Positions 17,264-24,390 are shown, counted from the first letter of the stretch. The stretch: DNA of 28,290 bases from an uncultured Clostridium sp. (GCA_946495905.1 CAMMEP010000010.1:1-28290); one strand, 5' to 3'. The notes: a model not told the origin generated them from the letters alone. Numbers and translations: made by a program.

Positions 17264-17542
17264 TTAATATAAGCTTCCTGCAGCACTTCCGATTGCACCA
17301 ACACAAGCAGCACAAGCTATAAATATTAAAGCACAAAGAACTGTACCAATTATAGAAAGTACTAAACCTGCAGTTGCCATACCTGTTGGATTTTTCTTTT
17401 TAGCTACAACACCTAATACGATACCAACAATACCTATAATTAATCCAAAAGGTATAGAAAGTCCGATGAAACTAAATACAATTGCTACGATACCAAGTAC
17501 TAGTGATGCAATAGCAAATCCATTTGATTTCTTTTCTTCCAT
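17264..17542 (-). CDS. Small DUF4190-like membrane protein
   Basis: A 92-residue protein with a short charged N-terminus (MEEKKSNGF) and two long Gly/Ile/Val-rich membrane regions: about residues 10-47, which is long enough for two helices, and 53-92. The pattern NGFAIASLVLGIVAIV and then GMATAGLVLSIIG matches DUF4190-type proteins, which occur widely in Firmicutes and have no settled function. ATG 17542 is chosen because AAGGAGG lies 8 nt before it; a longer in-frame extension upstream lacks a site. The gene has its own minus-strand promoter and a hairpin after it, so it is probably transcribed alone. Confidence 0.75.
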   Translation of the reverse strand: MEEKKSNGFAIASLVLGIVAIVFSFIGLSIPFGLIIGIVGIVLGVVAKKKNPTGMATAGLVLSIIGTVLCALIFIACAACVGAIGSAAGSLY

Positions 17543-17578
17543 AAAAACATCCTCCTTATTTCGACAAAATATACAATT

Positions 17579-17607
17579 ATTATACAATAGTATGTAAAAG
17601 ATTGCAA
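17579..17607 (-). promoter_or_regulatory. Promoter of the DUF4190-like gene
   Basis: On the minus strand: TTGCAA (17607-17602), a 17-bp spacer and TATAAT (17584-17579), with a leader of about 30 nt to the ATG at 17542. Confidence 0.65.
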
Positions 17608-17697
17608 TATAAAATTAAGAAAAAATTAATAATTTTGTATTACTATTCACGAATGCTCAGACATTTTAAAATGAGCTGCGAATTGTAATAAGTAGAT

Positions 17698-17735
17698 AAA
17701 AAAGAATGTATAAGTTTTAACAACTTTATACATTC
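17698..17735 (-). terminator. Terminator of the lepB-holB-ricT-ferredoxin operon
   Basis: GAATGTATAAGTT (17704-17716) pairs with 17722-17735 with one bulged base. On the minus strand the stem is followed by six T (17703-17698). Confidence 0.7.
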
Positions 17736-17759
17736 CATTATATTCGAATTAATATGTAA

Positions 17760-17933
17760 TTATTCATTTGATTCTGGTGCTCCCATTGGACAAACATTGG
17801 CACAAGTTCCACATCCAATACAAACAGACTCATCGATTACATATCTTTCATCTCCTTGAGAAATACATTGCATTGGGCAAGCTCCTGCGCAAGCTCCACA
17901 ACTAATACATTTATCTGTTATCTTATAGGTCAT
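17760..17933 (-). CDS. 2[4Fe-4S] ferredoxin, 57 residues
   Basis: ATG 17933 to TAA 17762-17760 encodes MTYKITDKCISCGACAGACP, then a linker, then CIGCGTCANVCPMGAPESNE at the end. Both halves have the complete CxxCxxCxxxCP pattern of clostridial-type ferredoxins, each holding one [4Fe-4S] cluster for low-potential electron transfer. AAGGAGGTGAG lies 8 nt before the start. The gene follows ricT by 43 bp on the same strand and is the last gene before a terminator. It is a plausible electron acceptor for the por enzyme encoded on the other strand, though that pairing is inference. Confidence 0.9.
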   Translation of the reverse strand: MTYKITDKCISCGACAGACPMQCISQGDERYVIDESVCIGCGTCANVCPMGAPESNE

Positions 17934-17976
17934 TTAAACTCACCTCCTTAAAATGATTAAGAAAATAATAAACTTT

Positions 17977-18900
17977 TTAATACATGTCATCACTTTCGTT
18001 TTCTCTATCTTGCTTTTCTAGTTCTTCTAATTTTTGAAGTTCTTCCATATTTTCTTTTTCTTCTTCATCCACTACTTCAGTAGAAGAATTTTTAATAATT
18101 TTTAAATCTTTTGCACTGTATTTTTTGAAATAAGTTTCGTCATTGTCATCTTTTAACTTTACCTTTACAATTTCTTTTAAAGTTTCAATAGAATCAACAA
18201 CACCTTCGCCATCTTCTGTTTTTACAATGGCTCCAATTTTAGGTAAATGCTTTAGCTTATCCTCATATACTTCTTGCTCATATTTTAAACAACACATAAG
18301 TCTACCACAATTACCAGATATTTTAGTAGGATTTAAAGACATATTTTGCTCTTTTGCCATTTTAATAGAAACTGCTTCAAAATTATTTAGGAAAGAACAA
18401 CAACAAAGTTCTCTTCCACAGACTCCATTTCCGCCAATACGTCTTACTTCGTCTCTAACTCCAATTTGTCTAAGTTCAATTCTAGTTTTAAAAATAGCGG
18501 CAAGTTCTTTTACCAATTCACGAAAATCCACTCTACCATCTGCAGTAAAGTAAAACAATAATTTACTATTATCAAAACTATATTCGACATCCGTTAGATG
18601 CATATCTAATTTTAATTTCTTTATTTTCTCCTCACAAATTTTAAAAGCTTCTTCTTCTTTTTTCTTATTATCATTATAATGTTTAATATCCCTATAATTA
18701 GCAATACGAATAATTTTCTTTAAAGGAGTAGAAAATTCTGTGTTTGGTAAAAGCTTCTTTTTAGCTACTACTTCACCAAGCTCTTCACCCAAAGCTGTTT
18801 CTACAATAACTTTTGTTTTTATATGTAAATGTATATTACCAGGATCAAAAAAATATACTTTACCAGGTTTCTTAAATCGAACGCCTATTATAACCTTCAT
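17977..18900 (-). CDS. ricT: PSP1-domain protein RicT (YaaT)
   Basis: A 307-residue cytoplasmic protein of the PSP1/YaaT family. In Bacillus, RicT acts with RicA and RicF in a complex carrying [4Fe-4S] clusters that affects RNase Y-dependent mRNA processing, sporulation and biofilm formation. The signature Cys cluster is complete: GVCGRELCCCSFL near residues 160-172 and SGNCGRLMCCLKYE near 196-209. The last 45 residues are an acidic, Glu-rich tail. ATG 18900 has GGGAGG 7 nt upstream, and the gene overlaps the end of holB by 29 bp. This matches the usual holB-yaaT pairing in Firmicutes and suggests translational coupling. Confidence 0.88.
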   Translation of the reverse strand: MKVIIGVRFKKPGKVYFFDPGNIHLHIKTKVIVETALGEELGEVVAKKKLLPNTEFSTPLKKIIRIANYRDIKHYNDNKKKEEEAFKICEEKIKKLKLDMHLTDVEYSFDNSKLLFYFTADGRVDFRELVKELAAIFKTRIELRQIGVRDEVRRIGGNGVCGRELCCCSFLNNFEAVSIKMAKEQNMSLNPTKISGNCGRLMCCLKYEQEVYEDKLKHLPKIGAIVKTEDGEGVVDSIETLKEIVKVKLKDDNDETYFKKYSAKDLKIIKNSSTEVVDEEEKENMEELQKLEELEKQDRENESDDMY

Positions 18901-19792
18901 GAAATTCCTCCCATATTTTTAATAAAAGATTGTCAATACACATATCGTAATTCGCATTAGAGGATAGTCTTTTTTTTGTAGTTTCAACTATCTTAATGGA
19001 ATTAATGTATTTTTTTTCTTTAGTAGTACGTAATTTTTTCAAAAAAACAATATTTAAATAGTCAAGTAAATCTGCTATTTTTTCTTTGGTTTGATAAAGA
19101 ACATCAGCCTCATTCCAAAGGTCAACAATATCTTTTGTAGAAAAATCATTAATTAAAGTATCTAAAGCTTTATATAGCTCTACTTCATCTTTTAAAGAAA
19201 TTAATTTAGAGATACTACCATTACAAGTATTCAATAAATTAGGATTAACCTCTATATTATTTCTTTTAGCATATTCTAATAATTCTTCTTCTGTCAAATT
19301 TTGAAAAACAATTTTTGTCCCTCTTGACTTTATTGTATTTAATAACTTACTTTCATTAGATAATAGCAAAATAATAGTAGCATATTCTGGTGGCTCTTCC
19401 AAGGTCTTTAGTAAACAGTTTTGAGCCTCTACCGTCATTAAGTCACTATTATTAATAATATATACTTTTTTTGTAGAAACAATTGGCTTTTCGGAGATAT
19501 TTTCTTGCAATAAACGAATTTGACCTATTTTTATGCTTTTTTCATCTTCAGAATCAACAAACATAAAATCAGGATGATTGTCACTTTCAAACTTAATGCA
19601 AGAGGAACAAGTATCGCATGGTTTGTTATCTTCTAAACATAAAATCATTTTCGCAAATTCTTTTGCAAAGAGACTTTTTCCAATGCCATCTGTTCCTACA
19701 AATAGATAACTATGCACTAAATTATTACTACGTATGGAATTAGTTAACAACTGCTTTATTGCATTATTTCCAATAATATTACAAAAATCCAA
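18872..19792 (-). CDS. holB: DNA polymerase III delta' subunit
   Basis: A 306-residue clamp-loader subunit that helps load the sliding clamp onto DNA. HSYLFVGTDGIGKS (residues 27-40) holds the P-loop with K39. Four cysteines at C52, C59, C62 and C65 form the zinc module typical of gamma/delta' proteins. LMTVEAQNCLLKTLEEPPE is the conserved delta'/DnaX box, and the sensor-type SRGTKIVFQ follows. The start is TTG 19792, with AGGAGTGA 5-6 nt upstream. The gene sits 25 bp after lepB and overlaps ricT. The C-terminal third is poorly conserved, as is usual in the family. Confidence 0.88.
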   Translation of the reverse strand: MDFCNIIGNNAIKQLLTNSIRSNNLVHSYLFVGTDGIGKSLFAKEFAKMILCLEDNKPCDTCSSCIKFESDNHPDFMFVDSEDEKSIKIGQIRLLQENISEKPIVSTKKVYIINNSDLMTVEAQNCLLKTLEEPPEYATIILLLSNESKLLNTIKSRGTKIVFQNLTEEELLEYAKRNNIEVNPNLLNTCNGSISKLISLKDEVELYKALDTLINDFSTKDIVDLWNEADVLYQTKEKIADLLDYLNIVFLKKLRTTKEKKYINSIKIVETTKKRLSSNANYDMCIDNLLLKIWEEFHEGYNRRSI

Positions 19793-19817
19793 AATTTCAC
19801 TCCTAAAATAATTTTTC

Positions 19818-20462
19818 TTACTCTATTGTACCAAATAAATTCAAAGGCCAGAAACGAATCCAAACCGTACCTTCAATTTTTTCTAGAGGAATACAACCAA
19901 AAGCTCTACTATCAGTAGAATAATCTCTATTATCGCCTAAAGCGAATACACAATTTTCTGGAACAATTAAATCCGAATATGCATATCTACCCATATTGGT
20001 TGTAACATTATCTTGTAGATAAGGCTCATCTAATTCTTCGCCATTAATATATACTTTTCCATCATATATTTGAACATGATCACCTGGTAAACCAATTACT
20101 CTTTTTATATAGCTTTCTTTACCAATTTCTAATACGTGAAAGACAAAATTGCCAAACCAATTAGTAGGTTCATTAGAATATTTTGCAATAACATCATTAC
20201 TATTAAATTCATCTACAGTAATATAGGTCTTATCAGGAGCTTCAAAAGTAATAATATCTCCACGTTCTGGCATTTGCTTTATTGTTCTACCCCATCTATT
20301 TAAAATAAGTCTTTGGTTAGGTTCCAAAGTAGGATGCATGGAAGATTGCTTAACAATTGTTGGTGTCCCTATATAATAGCGAATGAGCAATGCAAGAACA
20401 AATGCAATGAGGATACATACAATCCATTCTAATATATCTTTCGTTCTATCACTTAATTTCAT
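19818..20462 (-). CDS. lepB: Signal peptidase I
   Basis: A 214-residue membrane-anchored serine protease that removes signal peptides from exported proteins. One N-terminal membrane helix (about residues 12-30) precedes the catalytic domain. The nucleophile is S41 in VKQSSMHPTL and the general base is K120 in SYIKRVIGLPGD. GDNRDYSTDSRAFG is the conserved C-terminal box. The start ATG 20462 is preceded by AAAGGATT 10-11 nt upstream. It is the first gene of the lepB-holB-ricT-ferredoxin operon and has its own promoter and a leader hairpin. Pairing lepB with holB is not the usual order in Bacillus. Confidence 0.92.
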   Translation of the reverse strand: MKLSDRTKDILEWIVCILIAFVLALLIRYYIGTPTIVKQSSMHPTLEPNQRLILNRWGRTIKQMPERGDIITFEAPDKTYITVDEFNSNDVIAKYSNEPTNWFGNFVFHVLEIGKESYIKRVIGLPGDHVQIYDGKVYINGEELDEPYLQDNVTTNMGRYAYSDLIVPENCVFALGDNRDYSTDSRAFGCIPLEKIEGTVWIRFWPLNLFGTIE

Positions 20463-20492
20463 TTATGTTCAAATCCTTTCTCAACACAAATC

Positions 20493-20526
20493 TAGTTTGG
20501 AAAAAGAAATTAGCTTTTTCAAACTA
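20493..20526 (-). other. Imperfect hairpin in the lepB leader
   Basis: TAGTTTGGAAAAAG (20493-20506) pairs with CTTTTTCAAACTA (20514-20526) apart from one bulged G. It lies inside the expected leader of about 87 nt between the lepB promoter and start codon, and could affect lepB translation or mRNA stability. Confidence 0.4.
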
Positions 20527-20556
20527 ATATTAGTCTCTTATTAAATTAACAATATT

Positions 20557-20585
20557 ATTATATATTTTTTTTGAAAACTTATCAA
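20557..20585 (-). promoter_or_regulatory. Promoter of the lepB operon
   Basis: On the minus strand: TTGATA (20585-20580), a 17-bp spacer containing eight A, and TATAAT (20562-20557). It is divergent from the promoter at 20664-20692. Confidence 0.65.
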
Positions 20586-20663
20586 TGGGTTAAAGATATT
20601 TTTTATGAAATTATGTGAAAAAAATCGAATAAAATTATAAAAATAAGAAAAAATAAAAAGTAA

Positions 20664-20692
20664 TTGACAATAAAAAAATTTTGAATTATTAT
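20664..20692 (+). promoter_or_regulatory. Promoter of the pilin-like protein gene
   Basis: TTGACA (20664-20669), a 17-bp spacer and TATTAT (20687-20692), with a leader of about 75 nt and AAAGGAGG before ATG 20775. Confidence 0.75.
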
Positions 20693-20774
20693 TAATATAG
20701 CTTAAAAAAGAGATTAAATTAAAAGTGACTTTTTTCATATAGCAAAGAATAAATCTAAAACAAAGGAGGAAAAG

Positions 20775-21452
20775 ATGAAGCAAAGATTAAAAGAAGAAAA
20801 AGGCTCTATGGCAGTATATGTTTCAGTAGTGCTTTTAAGTATGTTAATTATTCTTAGTGCAGTCCTTTTAACTTCCAATGCAGCAAGAAGAAGTCAACTT
20901 CAAACAGCTATGGATTTAAAACAATCTTATGAGGCTGATAATAGTAGAGCAGCGGAGATATATGCAGAACTAACAAGTTCATCAACAGGTGGAGAAAATG
21001 ATGAAGAAACACCAAAAGAACCAAATTATATTTATATAGAAGAATTTGAAACTTTACCAAGTTATGCAAATGTAAGTACAACTTGGACTGCAAGCAATAG
21101 TATATTAACACTTACTGCTACTGGAAATGACCCAAGAGTGAATATGTATAATATAACATCATTTGATCCTAAAATTTATCGATATATAGAAGTAAGGTAT
21201 AATTCAAATACCAATACTACAATGGAATTCTTTATGATAGAGAATCCTACAGATCAAACTTATGCAGTAAGCGGAGATATCATAGGAGATGGAGAATGGC
21301 ATATTTTAACAATAGACTTATGGACAAATGAGGAAGTAAAAAATAGAGATAATATTACAGGTTGGAGATGGGATTGGTGTACAGGTGATACTGTCATTAT
21401 GGATGTAGATTATATAAAAATAAAAGATATAGAAAATGAAAATAGTATTTGA
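20775..21452 (+). CDS. Pilin-like anchored protein with a C-terminal beta-sandwich (carbohydrate-binding-like) domain
   Basis: A 225-residue protein with a basic N-terminus, then KGSMAVYVSVVLLSMLIILS. This looks like the charged leader plus hydrophobic helix of pilin-like or PilX-like proteins, followed by an amphipathic helical stretch to about residue 55. A low-complexity Ser/Thr/Gly/Glu linker spans 60-78. The C-terminal 145 residues look all-beta and end in ITGWRWDWCTGDTVIMDVDY, a layout seen in jelly-roll carbohydrate-binding-like domains. The protein is probably exported and held at the membrane or in a pilus-like fibre, binding a polysaccharide or other ligand; both are inference. It has its own promoter and terminator, and its TGA stop lies inside the terminator stem. 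No other pilus assembly gene is nearby. Confidence 0.65.
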   Translation: MKQRLKEEKGSMAVYVSVVLLSMLIILSAVLLTSNAARRSQLQTAMDLKQSYEADNSRAAEIYAELTSSSTGGENDEETPKEPNYIYIEEFETLPSYANVSTTWTASNSILTLTATGNDPRVNMYNITSFDPKIYRYIEVRYNSNTNTTMEFFMIENPTDQTYAVSGDIIGDGEWHILTIDLWTNEEVKNRDNITGWRWDWCTGDTVIMDVDYIKIKDIENENSI

Positions 21453-21474
21453 GGTAATCAAATACTATTTTTTT
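21440..21474 (+). terminator. Intrinsic terminator overlapping the stop codon of the pilin-like gene
   Basis: A perfect 13-bp stem (21440-21452 with 21458-21470), loop GGTAA, followed by T to 21474. The TGA stop codon at 21450-21452 is part of the left arm. Confidence 0.85.
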
Positions 21475-21494
21475 CTTAAAATTTAGTTAAAACA

Positions 21495-21523
21495 TTGACG
21501 TTTTGCCTATTTCCGTATATAAT
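21495..21523 (+). promoter_or_regulatory. Promoter of the minD-minE-rodA operon
   Basis: TTGACG (21495-21500), a 17-bp spacer and TATAAT (21518-21523), with a leader of about 78 nt that contains a small CAACTA/TAGTTG stem before AAGGAGGAG and ATG 21609. Confidence 0.75.
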
Positions 21524-21608
21524 ATACGTGTTTAGAATTGTGCATTTTTATTGACTACATAATACAACTAAAAAATTAGTTGCTTGAATTTTACAAGGAG
21601 GAGAATAT

Positions 21609-22409
21609 ATGGGAGAAGTTATTGTTATAACATCCGGAAAAGGTGGAGTAGGAAAAACAACTACAACAGCCAATCTAGGTGCAGCTTTAGCCCTAAGAGG
21701 AAAAAAAGTTGCCTTAGTGGACACAGACATTGGTTTAAGAAATCTTGATGTTGTAATGGGCTTAGAAAACAGAATTGTATATGACATCGTAGATGTTGTA
21801 GAAGAAAAATGTAAATTAAGACAAGCCCTTATCAAAGACAAAAGATTTAACGAACTTTTCTTACTACCTGCAGCCCAAACAAGAGATAAAAGTGCCATAA
21901 ATGAAGAACAAATGAAAGAACTAATAGGAAAACTAAAAGACGAATTTGATTATATATTAATTGATTGCCCAGCTGGAATTGAGCAAGGATTTAAAAATGC
22001 CATTGCAGGAGCAAATAGGGCAATTGTAGTAACAACAGCAGAAATATCCGCAATAAGAGATGCCGATAGAATTATTGGGTTATTAGAAGCGTCCGAAATA
22101 AAGAATCCAGAATTGGTAATAAATAGAATAAGACCAGCAATGATAAAAAAAGGCGAAATGATGGATGTAGAGGATATAGTAGATTTATTATCTATTGACT
22201 TAATTGGTGTAGTGCCAGATGATGAATATATTATCACACAAACCAATAAAGGAGAGCCAGTTGTTACAAAGGAAAAGGCACCTTCAGGAAAAGCTTATAC
22301 TGAAATAGCCAGAAGAATTTTAGGAGAAAACATAGATGTAACAGTTCCTGGAAGAAAAGAAGGTCTTTTTAGTAAAATGAAAGGTTTTTTCGCAAAAGGT
22401 AAACATTAA
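21609..22409 (+). CDS. minD: Septum site-determining ATPase MinD
   Basis: A 266-residue ParA/MinD-type ATPase that binds the membrane when ATP-bound and helps keep the division septum at mid-cell. The deviant Walker A is TSGKGGVGKTTTTANL, with K11 and K16. LVDTDIGLRNLDVVMGLENR and DYILIDCPAGIEQGFKNAI are diagnostic. The C-terminus ends in an amphipathic membrane-targeting helix (GLFSKMKGFFAKGKH). It is the first gene after a good promoter and is followed 18 bp later by minE. minC, usually just upstream, is not present here, since a terminated unrelated gene precedes it. Length is normal. Confidence 0.93.
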   Translation: MGEVIVITSGKGGVGKTTTTANLGAALALRGKKVALVDTDIGLRNLDVVMGLENRIVYDIVDVVEEKCKLRQALIKDKRFNELFLLPAAQTRDKSAINEEQMKELIGKLKDEFDYILIDCPAGIEQGFKNAIAGANRAIVVTTAEISAIRDADRIIGLLEASEIKNPELVINRIRPAMIKKGEMMDVEDIVDLLSIDLIGVVPDDEYIITQTNKGEPVVTKEKAPSGKAYTEIARRILGENIDVTVPGRKEGLFSKMKGFFAKGKH

Positions 22410-22427
22410 TACTATTGGAGGTAAAAA

Positions 22428-23033
22428 ATGTTCAAAAACATAACACAGTTTTTTAAGAGATTTAGGAAAAGCGAAAAAGAAGAATCAAAAAGTACTGCCA
22501 AAGAAAGATTGCATCTAGTATTAGCACAAGATAGAGCTAATATATCTGCAGACTTTTTGGAAATGATGAAACAAGAAATATTGGAAGTAATAAAAAAGTA
22601 TATTGATATAGATGAAAAAGCCATCGATGTTCGATTAACCAATAAAGAAGGAGAAGATGGCTCTGTGGGAGCACCAGCTTTATATGCCAATATTCCAATT
22701 ATTACAATAAAAAATGAGGCAAGAAAACTAGAAGGAGCTTTGAAAAAGGAAAATGCAGATAGTAATACTGCACAAGAAAAAATAGAAGAAGAAAAAGCAG
22801 AAAAAAATAAGCAAGAAGAAAACAAGAAGACTGAAGAAGAATATAAGGAAGAAGTGATAGAAGCAAAAAAAGAAAATGCCGAAGAGACAATAAAGAAAGA
22901 AAAAACAGTAGAAGAAAATAAGGAAAAAAAGAAAGACAATGAGAATATAAATAATAAAGAAATAGAAAAGGAGCAAGATACATTAGAAAATAATAAGGTA
23001 AACGAGGTTGATGATGAAGAGAAAAATTCTTAA
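22428..23033 (+). CDS. minE: MinE with a long charged C-terminal tail
   Basis: Residues 1 to about 95 match MinE, the topological factor that stimulates MinD ATPase. They show the N-terminal amphipathic helix MFKNITQFFKRF, then AKERLHLVLAQDRANISADF and MKQEILEVIKKYIDIDEKAI, and the final strand YANIPIITIKNEA. MinE normally ends near residue 90. Here another 100 or so residues follow, almost entirely Lys, Glu, Asn and Asp, predicted to be a charged helix or disordered tail. Codon use does not change at the junction. TTGGAGG precedes ATG 22428, and the end overlaps the start of rodA by 20 bp. The tail could tune oscillation or bind a partner; its function is unknown. Confidence 0.88.
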   Translation: MFKNITQFFKRFRKSEKEESKSTAKERLHLVLAQDRANISADFLEMMKQEILEVIKKYIDIDEKAIDVRLTNKEGEDGSVGAPALYANIPIITIKNEARKLEGALKKENADSNTAQEKIEEEKAEKNKQEENKKTEEEYKEEVIEAKKENAEETIKKEKTVEENKEKKKDNENINNKEIEKEQDTLENNKVNEVDDEEKNS

Positions 23034-24054
23034 AAACTTAGAATGGGGAATACTGATATGTGTTTTACTTTTAGTGGCAATAGGACTAGTTGCTTTAACA
23101 TCGGCAACACAAAATTCAGATTATGAAGATTTAAAAAAGCAAATAATTTGGGTAGCAGTTAGTATTCCTATTATGATTATTATTATATTTATTGATTATG
23201 AATTTATAGCTAAAATAGCACCAATTTTATATGGAATCATAATAGCACTTTTAATTGGAGTTTTGTTTACCGAACCGATTAATGGTGCTACAAGTTGGTT
23301 TAATATTGGATCAGCTTCATTTCAACCAGCTGAGTTTGCTAAAGTTATTTGTATTTTAATGCTTGCTTTTACTATTACTAAAATACAAAAATATGGCAAA
23401 GATGAAATTAGTAGAATACCTAAACTATTATTAATTTTACTTGTTTTTGCAGTTCCTATGTTATTAATTATTAAACAACCAGATTATGGTACTGCTATGG
23501 CTTTTGCAATGGCATTAGTTTTTATCTTATTCGTAGCAGGAATAAAAAAGAGATATATTTTTGGAGCTATTTTATTGGTAGTAATAGCTGTTCCACTTTT
23601 ATATTTCTTTGTATTGCCAGAACATGCAAAAACAAGAATTGATGTATTTTTAAATCCAGATTTAGACCCAAGAGGTGCAGGATATAATGTTATCCAATCC
23701 AAACTTGCAGTTGGTGCAGGACAATTATTTGGCATGGGATTGTTTAAGGGAAATCAAACACAATTAGGTTTCTTATACCCTAAAACGACCGATTTTATAT
23801 TTTCTTTAATAGCAGAAGAAATGGGATTTATTGTTGCAGCAGGGATTATTATATTGTATGTAATACTAATTACAAAAGCAATTTATGTTGCAAAAACAGC
23901 TAAAGATGATTTAGGGTCTTATATAGCAGCTGGAATTGCACGGTGTCTTTTTCTTTCATATGGTAGAAAATATTGGTATGACAATGGGACTTTTACCAAT
24001 AACAGGTATTCCACTTCCATTTGTAAGTTATGGAGGAAGTTCCCTATTAAGTAA
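23014..24054 (+). CDS. rodA: SEDS peptidoglycan polymerase RodA, frame-0 part
   Basis: RodA is a polytopic SEDS-family glycosyltransferase that polymerises peptidoglycan during elongation. The position after minD-minE fits rodA in Clostridia. ATG 23014 is chosen over 23011 and TTG 23008 because of the spacing to GAGG at 23004-23007. SWFNIGSASFQPAEFAK, KQPDYGTAMAFAMALVF, and the large loop with RGAGYNVIQSKLAVGAGQLF and FSLIAEEMGFI are clear. Conserved sequence in frame 0 ends with GSYIAAGIA at residue 309. From CGG 23941 the frame runs into 37 unrelated residues and stops at 24054. The real C-terminus lies in the +1 frame, and the joined length is 368, normal for RodA. Without the shift the product would lack its last membrane helices and probably be inactive. 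Confidence 0.85.
   Translation: MKRKILKNLEWGILICVLLLVAIGLVALTSATQNSDYEDLKKQIIWVAVSIPIMIIIIFIDYEFIAKIAPILYGIIIALLIGVLFTEPINGATSWFNIGSASFQPAEFAKVICILMLAFTITKIQKYGKDEISRIPKLLLILLVFAVPMLLIIKQPDYGTAMAFAMALVFILFVAGIKKRYIFGAILLVVIAVPLLYFFVLPEHAKTRIDVFLNPDLDPRGAGYNVIQSKLAVGAGQLFGMGLFKGNQTQLGFLYPKTTDFIFSLIAEEMGFIVAAGIIILYVILITKAIYVAKTAKDDLGSYIAAGIARCLFLSYGRKYWYDNGTFTNNRYSTSICKLWRKFPIK
23938..23944 (+). other. +1 frameshift site GCA CGG U in rodA
   Basis: Frame 0 reads GGA ATT GCA CGG TGT. Skipping C23941 gives GCA GGT GTC TTT TTC TTT CAT ATG, which restores GIAGVFFFHMVENIGMTMG, a conserved RodA/FtsW segment. The +1 frame has a TAG at 23924-23926 upstream, so the change must lie within a few codons of this site. 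The layout resembles the yeast Ty3 site GCG AGU U (Ala codon followed by a poorly read codon). Confidence 0.72.
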
Positions 24055-24121
24055 CTTTATTATGATTGGCTTATTACTAAGCATTTCAGGAAGAAGACAA
24101 AAAGCTATTTTTATTGATTAA
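23942..24121 (+). CDS. rodA: SEDS peptidoglycan polymerase RodA, +1-frame C-terminal part
   Basis: This frame supplies the last 59 residues of RodA: GVFFFHMVENIGMTMG, GLLPITGIPLPFVSYGGSS and SNFIMIGLLLSISGRRQ. These are the most conserved C-terminal SEDS motifs (NIGMxxGLLPxTGIPLPFxSYGGSS). A separate start is unlikely: the first candidate in this frame (TTG 23936) has no ribosome binding site and would begin inside a membrane segment. The stop TAA is at 24119-24121. Confidence 0.8.
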   Translation, partial: GVFFFHMVENIGMTMGLLPITGIPLPFVSYGGSSLLSNFIMIGLLLSISGRRQKAIFID

Positions 24122-24170
24122 AATGTATTAGAAAATCCAAATAATTATAATATTTCGAATGATATTGATA

Positions 24171-24334
24171 AAAAAATAATTCTACTCATGACTCGGCTAC
24201 CTTACGTTCGTAAAGAAATAATGGAAATACATCTATGGCCTCCGCCCAAAAGGATTCGGTTTCCTCCATAGCTGTATTTCTATTATTTCTATTGCTCCTT
24301 CAGTCGCATTCGTCCTTTCGTAGAATTATTTTTT
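24171..24334. repeat. Foldback element between rodA and dusB
   Basis: Outer arms AAAAAATAATTCTAC (24171-24185) and its exact reverse complement (24320-24334) enclose further pairing: AGAAATAAT (24214-24222) with 24282-24290, GAAATAC (24224-24230) with 24274-24280, and CTATGG (24233-24238) with 24266-24271. The element fills most of the 269-bp gap; no gene is seen in it. It could act as a terminator/processing structure for the min operon or be a small mobile foldback element. Confidence 0.65.
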
Positions 24335-24390
24335 CAGATATAATGCTCAAAAGAACAAAACATAATAAAAATCATAAATGGAGAAAGAAA

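Noticed and set aside
17641..17690. Small palindrome near CATTTTAAAATG as an operator
   Set aside because: The perfect part is short and expected by chance in AT-rich DNA; no promoter overlaps it convincingly.
20541..20783. 80-residue minus-strand frame in the gap between lepB and the pilin-like gene
   Set aside because: It crosses both divergent promoters, has no ribosome binding site and is a low-complexity Phe/Ile/Asn product of AT-rich DNA.
22412..22983. Long minus-strand frames rich in Phe and Leu opposite minE
   Set aside because: They are mirror images of the Lys/Glu-rich tail codons, with no ribosome binding site or recognisable domain.
24235..24390. Possible 52-residue N-terminal extension of DusB
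   Set aside because: The open frame runs through the right half of a foldback element, has no ribosome binding site, and the known DusB N-terminus begins at ATG 24391.
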